DNA from: an uncultured Clostridia bacterium
GTDB lineage: Bacteria; Bacillota; Clostridia; Lachnospirales; Lachnospiraceae
Assembly: GCA_946186175.1 (NCBI GenBank)
Contig: CAMHMG010000048.1
Span: 1-15,562 of the forward strand
DNA: 15,562 bases
Direction: 5' to 3'
Part shown: positions 7,468-12,736 of the stretch, one piece after another
Numbering within the stretch: the stretch's first letter is position 1
Layout of the letters: each line of letters opens with the position of its first letter
The notes under the pieces: generated by a model
What the model saw: the letters and a program-made list of their open reading frames with translations, nothing else
Databases searched by the model: none
What the model was told of the DNA's origin: nothing
Translations under genes and position numbers: made by a program

Positions 7468-8177
7468 TGTTAAAGGTTAGTAATCTTAATGTTCATTATG
7501 GTGTAATACATGCAATAGAAGATGTCAGCGTGGAAGTAAACGATGGAGAAATTGTAACACTTATTGGTGCTAACGGTGCAGGCAAAACAACAATATTACA
7601 TACTATCACCGGTTTAAAAAAAGCAACAAGCGGTAATGTGGTATTTGATAATGTTGATCTGTTAAAGGAGGAACCAAGTAAGATTGTAACACATGGAGTT
7701 GCCCATGTTCCTGAAGGAAGGCATGTCTTTGTTGATATGACGGTTCGGGAAAATATTGAGATGGGTGCCTATATGTATAAGAAGAAAGATAAGGATAAGA
7801 TGATTGCAAAGATGGATGAGGTATTCATTAAATTTCCAAGGCTAAAGGAACGCCAGAATCAATTGGCAGGAACTCTTTCAGGTGGAGAACAGCAAATGCT
7901 TGCAGTCGGAAGAGCATTGATGTCTGATCCCCAAATAATACTTATGGATGAACCATCAATGGGATTATCTCCGCTTCTTGTACAGGAAATTTTTTCGATA
8001 ATAAAAGAGGTGAATCAACAGGGAATTACGGTACTGCTTGTAGAACAAAATGCGAAGATGGCTCTTAAGGTTGCAAATAGGGCATATGTGTTAGAAACTG
8101 GAAAAATCAAGCTGTCAGGTGATGCGGATGAACTTCTTAATAATGATGAAGTAAGAAAAGCATATCTGGGTGCATAA
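7467..8177 (+). CDS. livF: LivF-type ABC transporter ATP-binding protein
   Basis: A 236-residue ATPase, the partner of LivG. Motifs are Walker A GANGAGKTT (34-42), the LivF-typical HVPEGRHVFVDMTVRENIEMG (Q-loop replaced region, 80-100), the signature LSGGEQQMLAVGRAL (137-151), and Walker B ILMDEPSMGLSP (158-169). The switch position reads LLVEQNAKMAL, with Q in place of H, as is normal for LivF proteins. Length and order of motifs are complete. It is the last importer gene; the aminotransferase follows 66 bases later with no terminator in the gap. Confidence 0.95.
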   Translation: MLKVSNLNVHYGVIHAIEDVSVEVNDGEIVTLIGANGAGKTTILHTITGLKKATSGNVVFDNVDLLKEEPSKIVTHGVAHVPEGRHVFVDMTVRENIEMGAYMYKKKDKDKMIAKMDEVFIKFPRLKERQNQLAGTLSGGEQQMLAVGRALMSDPQIILMDEPSMGLSPLLVQEIFSIIKEVNQQGITVLLVEQNAKMALKVANRAYVLETGKIKLSGDADELLNNDEVRKAYLGA

Positions 8178-8243
8178 AAATATTTTCGTTATGGTTAAAA
8201 TTGTAAGAATTATAGAATATCAAAAAAGAGGAGATGTATTAGA

Positions 8244-9578
8244 ATGACAGGTCAGGAAATTGTTGATACTCAAAAGAATTATTATTTGCAGTCATGGGCA
8301 AAGCAAAGGGATGTGAATCCTATTCCAATCGAAAAGGCTGAAGGAATATACATGTGGGATTATGACGGAAACCGATATACGGATATGTCTTCTACACAGG
8401 TGAATGTTAATCTTGGATATGGGAATGAAGATATTAATAATGCTTTAAAAGAGCAGATTGATAAATATGCATGGATGGGACCGGGGTATGGAGTAGAATC
8501 CAGAGCAAAGTTGGCAAAAATGATTGTGGATCTTATGCCGGATAATATGGGAAAAGTATTTTTTACAAACGGTGGTGCAGATGCCAATGAAAACGCAATA
8601 AAAATGGCCAGAATGTACACCGGACGTTACAAAGTTATGAGCCGATATAGAAGTTATCACGGTTCAACCTTTGGAGCGGGAAATGCAACCGGCGAACCAA
8701 GGCGTTTTCCGTTGGAGCCTGGTATTCCCGGTTTTATAAAATTTTTTGATCCCTACATTTATAGAGAAAGTATTGAATTTGATTCTGAGGAGGAGGCAAC
8801 AGATTTTTATATTAGAAAGTTACGCGAGCAGATTATATATGAAGGACGTGACCAGATAGCGGCGATTATCCTTGAGACAATTACAGGAACGAATGGAATT
8901 ATTATACCGCCCAAGGGATATCTAAAGGGTGTTAGAAAACTGTGTGATGAATTTGGAATCATCATGATATGTGATGAGGTTATGGCAGGCTGGTGCAGAA
9001 CAGGCAAAATGTTTGCGTTTATGAATTTTGATGTAAAACCTGATATTGTCACATTTGCAAAAGGAGTAACATGCGGATATATTCAGCTTGGCGGTGTTTG
9101 TGTCAGCAAAGAAATAGCAGCATATTTTGATGACCATGTGTTGTCTTGCGGATTGACTTATTGCGGACATCCTCTTGCCTGTGCTGCCGGTGTTGCTTGT
9201 GTTAACTACTATGCGAAAGCAAATATATTAGATAATGTTAATAAGGTTGGTAAAGTATTGGGTGAGCGGCTTGAAAGCTTTAAAGAAAGGTATAATTGTG
9301 TTGGGGATGTTAGATATATAGGATTGTTTTCGTGTGTTGAATTTGTTAAAGATAAAAATACTAAAGAACCAATTGTTCCTTATGGTATGGATCCATATGG
9401 AAAACTAGCGAAGATTATTGGCTCGTTAAAGGAAAAGGGATTTATGACTTTTGGACATGAAAATATGGTCTTATGTAATCCTCCGCTGATCATTACTGAA
9501 GAACAACTTACTGAGGAGCTTGATAAACTTGAGGAAGTGATTAAAGAGGTGGACAGTGATCCATTTTATATGCAATAG
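8244..9578 (+). CDS. Class III PLP aminotransferase, taurine/omega-amino-acid:2-oxoglutarate type
   Basis: A 444-residue cytoplasmic fold-type I aminotransferase. Visible landmarks are FTNGGADANENAIKMAR (107-123, cofactor phosphate cup), YHGS (138-141), D244 in MICDEVMAGWCRTGK (pyridine nitrogen contact), K273 in TFAKGVTCGY (Schiff-base lysine), and CGHPLACAAG (307-316). The N-terminus, MTGQEIVDTQ and later NPIPIEKAEGIYMWDYDG, is the pattern I associate with enzymes annotated taurine:2-oxoglutarate transaminase rather than ornithine or acetylornithine enzymes. The substrate is therefore likely an omega-amino acid or aminosulfonate, but beta-alanine, GABA and 5-aminovalerate enzymes are close relatives. 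GAGGAG sits 10 bases before the ATG. It follows the importer genes and ends at a strong terminator, so importer and enzyme probably share one transcript and one substrate. The alcohol dehydrogenase upstream could reduce its aldehyde product. Confidence 0.88.
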   Translation: MTGQEIVDTQKNYYLQSWAKQRDVNPIPIEKAEGIYMWDYDGNRYTDMSSTQVNVNLGYGNEDINNALKEQIDKYAWMGPGYGVESRAKLAKMIVDLMPDNMGKVFFTNGGADANENAIKMARMYTGRYKVMSRYRSYHGSTFGAGNATGEPRRFPLEPGIPGFIKFFDPYIYRESIEFDSEEEATDFYIRKLREQIIYEGRDQIAAIILETITGTNGIIIPPKGYLKGVRKLCDEFGIIMICDEVMAGWCRTGKMFAFMNFDVKPDIVTFAKGVTCGYIQLGGVCVSKEIAAYFDDHVLSCGLTYCGHPLACAAGVACVNYYAKANILDNVNKVGKVLGERLESFKERYNCVGDVRYIGLFSCVEFVKDKNTKEPIVPYGMDPYGKLAKIIGSLKEKGFMTFGHENMVLCNPPLIITEEQLTEELDKLEEVIKEVDSDPFYMQ

Positions 9579-9596
9579 GAATATTGTGTTTATTAT

Positions 9597-9629
9597 AAAA
9601 CTTGCGTCGTCATTAAGGCGCAAGTTTTT
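9597..9629 (+). terminator. Intrinsic terminator after the aminotransferase
   Basis: AAAACTTGCGTC (9597-9608) pairs with GGCGCAAGTTTT (9617-9628) around the 8-base loop GTCATTAA, with one G-U pair, and runs into TTTTT. It closes the importer-aminotransferase operon. The ribosome site of sdaAB starts 17 bases later, leaving no room for a full promoter in between. Confidence 0.88.
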
Positions 9630-9658
9630 GGCTATATGAATAGGTAAGGTGATACTTT

Positions 9659-10318
9659 ATGCAATTGTTTGATATTATTGGTCCTATTATGGTAGGACCC
9701 TCAAGCTCTCATACGGCCGGAGCTGTAAAGATTGGCTATGTAGCCGGAAAATTATTAGATGAACCCATATCTGAAGCCATAATATTACTTCATGGTTCGT
9801 TCCTGGCTACAGGGAAAGGACATGGGACAGATCGTGCTTTGATTGCAGGACTTCTCGGAATGGAACCTGATGATTCCAGGATTCCAAATAGCATAGAAAT
9901 TGCAAAGGACAGGGGAATGGATATCCAATTCGGAGAAATATCTTTAAAGGATGCACATCCTAATTCTGTATTATTAAAATTAACAGGAAAATATGGAAGA
10001 TCTTTAGATATTATTGGCGAATCTCTGGGAGGATCTATCATCAATATATCAAGTATTGATGGACTATCCGCTAACTTTTCCGGGGACTATCCTACTTTAA
10101 TTGTTCATAACATGGATCAGCCGGGACATGTAGCTGAAGTGACCAGTATGCTTTCTCATAAATCTGTTAATATTTCTTCAATGCAGTTATATAGGGAATC
10201 CCGTGGAGGGAATGCAGTAATGGTTTTGGAATGTGACCAAGAGATACCAACACAGGCGATTGAATGGCTAAAGAAATTAGAAGGTGTAGAAAAAGTAACA
10301 TATTACAGTTTAAAATGA
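9659..10318 (+). CDS. sdaAB: L-serine dehydratase, iron-sulfur-dependent, beta subunit
   Basis: A 219-residue subunit of the two-chain, 4Fe-4S L-serine dehydratase that deaminates L-serine to pyruvate and ammonia. The N-terminal domain carries the diagnostic IIGPIMVGPSSSHTAGAVKIG (6-26) and LHGSFLATGKGHGTDRALIAG (44-64). Residues about 146-219 are an ACT regulatory domain (TLIVHNMDQPGHVAEVTSML, then SVNISSMQLYRES), as in the Bacillus-type beta subunit. ATG 9659 has AAGGTGAT in good position. The alpha subunit follows 18 bases downstream, so the two are an operon. The gene lies directly behind a terminator, so its promoter is not evident. Confidence 0.95.
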   Translation: MQLFDIIGPIMVGPSSSHTAGAVKIGYVAGKLLDEPISEAIILLHGSFLATGKGHGTDRALIAGLLGMEPDDSRIPNSIEIAKDRGMDIQFGEISLKDAHPNSVLLKLTGKYGRSLDIIGESLGGSIINISSIDGLSANFSGDYPTLIVHNMDQPGHVAEVTSMLSHKSVNISSMQLYRESRGGNAVMVLECDQEIPTQAIEWLKKLEGVEKVTYYSLK

Positions 10319-10336
10319 GTTAGGAGCAGTTTTAAG

Positions 10337-11197
10337 ATGAGTTTTAAAATGTTAAGTGATATAGTAAATGAATCTAACCAAAAGCAGATTGCCTTTTGGG
10401 AAGTAGTATTGAATGATGATTGTAAAAATGAAGGGCTGTCAAAGGATGAATCCATGAAAAGGATGTCTGATATTTATTTGGCTATGAAAGAAGCTGATTT
10501 AAACTACGATCCAAATGCATTGTCATCAAGTGGTATGACCGGTGGGGATGGTGCATTATTGGAGAAACACAGAATGCAACCTAATCGCCTGATAGGTGAT
10601 TTTCTTACAAAAGTGATGGAAAAAGCTGTAAAAATGGGCGAATCAAATGCCTGCATGAAGCGGATTGTAGCTGCTCCAACAGCGGGCTCTTGCGGTGTAA
10701 TACCCGCTGTATTGATTACTTATGAAGAAGAGAGAAAAGTTTCTGTTAATAAAATAGTTGAGGCATTATATGTAGCAGGTGGTATTGGTGAAGTTTTGGC
10801 AGAAAGTGCAGAGATTTCAGGAGCAAAGGGTGGTTGTCAGGCAGAAATAGGTTCGGCAAGCGGTATGGCAGCAGGGGCAATAGCATATTTGGAGGGTGGA
10901 GATAATGAAACGATTGTTCATGCGGTTGCGTTAGCATTAAAAAATATGCTTGGATTGACTTGTGACCCGGTGGGAGGACTTGTTGAAGTACCGTGTGTAA
11001 AAAGAAATGTATCTGGTGCTGTAAATGCAATCATATCTTCACAAATGGCAATAGCAGGGATTAGAAGCAGGATTCCTCCTGATGAAGTAATAGATTCAAT
11101 GAGAAGAATAGGAAATCTTATTCCTGAATGTCTCAAGGAAACCAGTAAAGAAGGACTTGCAATCACAGCAACAGCACTAAAAACGGTGGTGCACTAA
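10337..11197 (+). CDS. sdaAA: L-serine dehydratase, iron-sulfur-dependent, alpha subunit
   Basis: A 286-residue catalytic subunit. SSSGMTGGDGALLEKHR (63-79) and VAAPTAGSCGVIPAVL (111-126) are family signatures. Cluster ligands are C167 (GAKGGCQAEIGSASG), C209 (GLTCDPVGG) and C220 (EVPC); their 42- and 11-residue spacings equal those of the structurally known enzyme from Legionella. The C-terminus reads LKETSKEGLAITATALKTVVH and contains no cysteine, so the tail-cysteine cluster ligand of the Legionella one-chain enzyme is absent. Four-iron enzymes of this kind are oxygen-labile, which supports an anaerobe. AGGAG precedes the start. A fragment of a formate-tetrahydrofolate ligase gene begins within about 15 bases of the stop codon. 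Confidence 0.95.
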   Translation: MSFKMLSDIVNESNQKQIAFWEVVLNDDCKNEGLSKDESMKRMSDIYLAMKEADLNYDPNALSSSGMTGGDGALLEKHRMQPNRLIGDFLTKVMEKAVKMGESNACMKRIVAAPTAGSCGVIPAVLITYEEERKVSVNKIVEALYVAGGIGEVLAESAEISGAKGGCQAEIGSASGMAAGAIAYLEGGDNETIVHAVALALKNMLGLTCDPVGGLVEVPCVKRNVSGAVNAIISSQMAIAGIRSRIPPDEVIDSMRRIGNLIPECLKETSKEGLAITATALKTVVH

Positions 11198-11210
11198 TCT
11201 CATACTACGT

Positions 11211-11450
11211 CTTGGCTTTGGCAATCTTCCCGTATGTATGGCAAAGATACAGTATTCACTTTCAGATGATGCTACACTTCTTGGAAGACCGACTGGATTT
11301 GATGTGAATGTCCGTGGGGTAAATGTAAGCGCCGGAGCAGGCTTTGTGGTCATTATAACAGGCTCTATAATGACAGTGCCGGGACTTCCCAAGGTTCCTG
11401 CTGCGGAAAGAATTAATGTTGTAGGTGATAAGATTGTCGGACTGTTCTGA
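11211..11450 (+). pseudogene. fhs: 3' remnant of formate-tetrahydrofolate ligase gene
   Basis: An open frame of 79 codons plus TGA reads LGFGNLPVCMAKIQYSLSDD, then a block with SAGAGFVVIITGSIMTVPGL, then PKVPAAERINVVGDKIVGLF. This is the recognisable C-terminal end of formate-tetrahydrofolate ligase (full enzyme about 556 residues), including the usual GLF terminus. The N-terminal ~475 residues, with the ATP and substrate sites, are missing. Homology begins about 14 bases after the sdaAA stop, in a different frame. The first ATG inside (11238) has no ribosome site. It is most simply a deletion or recombination scar, and enzymatic activity is not possible. Fhs charges tetrahydrofolate with formate in one-carbon metabolism, so an intact copy presumably exists elsewhere if the organism needs it. 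Confidence 0.85.
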
Positions 11451-11452
11451 AA

Positions 11453-11480
11453 TTAATAATTAATACTGTTTAAGTATAGT
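11453..11480 (+). promoter_or_regulatory. Candidate promoter of the Nim-like gene
   Basis: TTAATA (11453-11458) and TATAGT (11475-11480) are separated by 16 bases. The -10 box overlaps the palindrome at 11476-11491. The region is very AT-rich, so chance matches are possible. Confidence 0.4.
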
Positions 11481-11491
11481 AGTGCTACTAT
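11476..11491. promoter_or_regulatory. Palindrome ATAGTAGTGCTACTAT, candidate repressor operator
   Basis: Seven-base arms ATAGTAG and CTACTAT flank TG. The site covers the -10 box and start-point region of the candidate promoter, the usual place for a repressor site. No T-run follows, so it is not a terminator. The binding protein is unknown. Confidence 0.35.
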
Positions 11492-11547
11492 TCATCAATA
11501 ACATATTGTGGTATATTTAATTTAAAAACAGAAGGGTGAGATGATAA

Positions 11548-12018
11548 ATGTTCAGAAAAATGCGTAGGTATAAGCAACAACTTGATGAGTCGGATTGTAT
11601 AGAAATATTAAAAAGTGAACCAAGAGGTGTTCTCTCTATGATAGGAGATGATGGTTATCCGTATGGCATACCTTTAGATCATTGGTATTCAGATGGGAAA
11701 TTATATTTTCATTGTGCAAAGGAAGGTCATAAACTTGATGCTATTACAACTTGTGATAAGGTTTGCTATTGTGTATATGATAACGGATATCGCAAAGAAG
11801 GAGAATGGGCATTGAATATTAGGAGTGTTGTGGTTTTTGGGAAAATACATATTATTGAAGATGAAACGAAGAAAAAAGAGATTTGTACTAATCTTTGCCG
11901 TAAGTTTACAGATGATGAGAAGTATCTTCAAAAAGAGCTTGAGACTTCATTTCCAAGAGTATGTTGTCTGGAATTAGTTCCAGAACATATGACTGGTAAA
12001 TTGGTAAATGAATCATAA
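11548..12018 (+). CDS. Pyridoxamine-5'-phosphate-oxidase-fold flavoprotein, Nim (5-nitroimidazole reductase)-like
   Basis: A 156-residue small split-barrel protein. The N-terminus FRKMRRYKQQLDESDCIEIL leads into GVLSMIGDDGYPYGIPLDHW, the strand-turn pattern of the flavin-binding split barrel. LYFHCAKEGHKLDAI (52-66) carries H61 in the GHKLDAI motif that is characteristic of the Nim group. It lacks the residues of a biosynthetic PdxH and is not expected to make pyridoxal phosphate. Related proteins reduce nitroimidazoles, but many members simply bind flavin or heme-like cofactors with unknown roles, so resistance cannot be assumed. The start follows GAAGGGTGAG. The gene appears to be expressed from its own promoter after the fhs remnant. 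Confidence 0.85.
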   Translation: MFRKMRRYKQQLDESDCIEILKSEPRGVLSMIGDDGYPYGIPLDHWYSDGKLYFHCAKEGHKLDAITTCDKVCYCVYDNGYRKEGEWALNIRSVVVFGKIHIIEDETKKKEICTNLCRKFTDDEKYLQKELETSFPRVCCLELVPEHMTGKLVNES

Positions 12019-12106
12019 ATGCCGGGAGAAACGATTATATTGGAATAGTTGTTTATGAATAAGAATAGAAATAGCAAAAAAAGAACAAATTAATTTGGAG
12101 AATATC

Positions 12107-12616
12107 ATGAATAGAAATAATAAGAATAATTATATTTTGATAGGCATGCCTACATCGGGTAAAAGTACGGTGGGCGTGATATTAGCCAAAATTCTTGGGA
12201 TGGATTTTCTTGATACGGATCTTTTGATACAGCAAAGGGAAGGAATGCTTTTGCCAGATATTATTGAAAGAAAAGGAGTAGATACTTTTTTAAAATGTGA
12301 AGAGAATGCGTTAATCAGTATAAAGAAAGAGAATACTGTTATAGCAACAGGTGGAAGTGCGGTATATAGTATGGCAGCCATGGACTTTCTCCGTCAAAAC
12401 GGAGTGATTATTTATCTAAAGGTTGAAAAAGATGAACTTTTGAGACGCTTAAAGGATGTAAAGGAGAGGGGGGTTGTGTTGCGAGACGGAGAAACGATTG
12501 ATGAAATGTTTGAAACCCGCAGTGAATTATATGAATCATATGCAGATGTTGTGGTTTATGAGAATGATAATACCATTGAAGAAACTGTTCGAATGACAGT
12601 TGATGTAATAAAATAG
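12107..12616 (+). CDS. Shikimate-kinase-like P-loop kinase, divergent
   Basis: A 169-residue P-loop kinase of shikimate-kinase size. The Walker A loop GMPTSGKST is at 13-21, the D-T-D substrate/metal motif at 36-38 (DFLDTDLLIQ), and R138 in the ETRSELYESYADVVV block near the C-terminus. Two hallmark positions differ from AroK. The shikimate-binding FR..E segment reads FLKCEE (K63 instead of Arg), and the GGG motif reads GGS (82-84, IATGGSAVYS). The lid reads ERGVVLRDGETI rather than RPLL. Databases usually label such proteins shikimate kinase, but the substrate may differ. ATG 12107 is chosen because GGAG lies 6 bases upstream; a TTG at 12095 overlaps that site. No other aromatic-pathway gene is nearby. 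Confidence 0.75.
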   Translation: MNRNNKNNYILIGMPTSGKSTVGVILAKILGMDFLDTDLLIQQREGMLLPDIIERKGVDTFLKCEENALISIKKENTVIATGGSAVYSMAAMDFLRQNGVIIYLKVEKDELLRRLKDVKERGVVLRDGETIDEMFETRSELYESYADVVVYENDNTIEETVRMTVDVIK

Positions 12617-12627
12617 AATAATGCATA

Positions 12628-12656
12628 TTGTTTTTTTTTACCTTAAGTGTTATGAT
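12628..12656 (+). promoter_or_regulatory. Candidate promoter of the ATP-grasp fusion gene
   Basis: TTGTTT (12628-12633) and TATGAT (12651-12656) are 17 bases apart; the spacer contains a T-run. The start would be near 12663, giving a leader of about 75 bases with a hairpin. Confidence 0.42.
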
Positions 12657-12677
12657 ACATTCATAGATTAGAGAAGC

Positions 12678-12712
12678 AAAGGCGTTTCATCTGTATAAGA
12701 TGGGGCGCTTTT
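12678..12712 (+). terminator. Terminator-like hairpin just upstream of the ATP-grasp fusion gene
   Basis: AAAGGCGTTTCATCT (12678-12692) pairs with AGATGGGGCGCTTTT (12698-12712) over 15 positions (four G-U) around a 5-base loop, followed by GTTATATT. It ends 8 bases before the AGGAGG ribosome site (12721-12726). If the promoter at 12628 is real, the hairpin lies in the gene's own leader and could act as an attenuator; otherwise it simply ends the kinase transcript. Confidence 0.6.
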
Positions 12713-12736
12713 GTTATATTAGGAGGTTAATACGAT

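Noticed and set aside
12051..12135. Repeated AATAGAAATA/AATAAGAATA strings around the kinase start
   Set aside because: Low-complexity A-rich sequence spanning leader and Asn/Lys codons; no regular unit.
12617..12640. Terminator directly after the shikimate-kinase-like gene (weak AT stem plus nine T residues)
   Set aside because: The stem around ATGCAT is short and broken by an unpaired base; a T-run alone is not enough.
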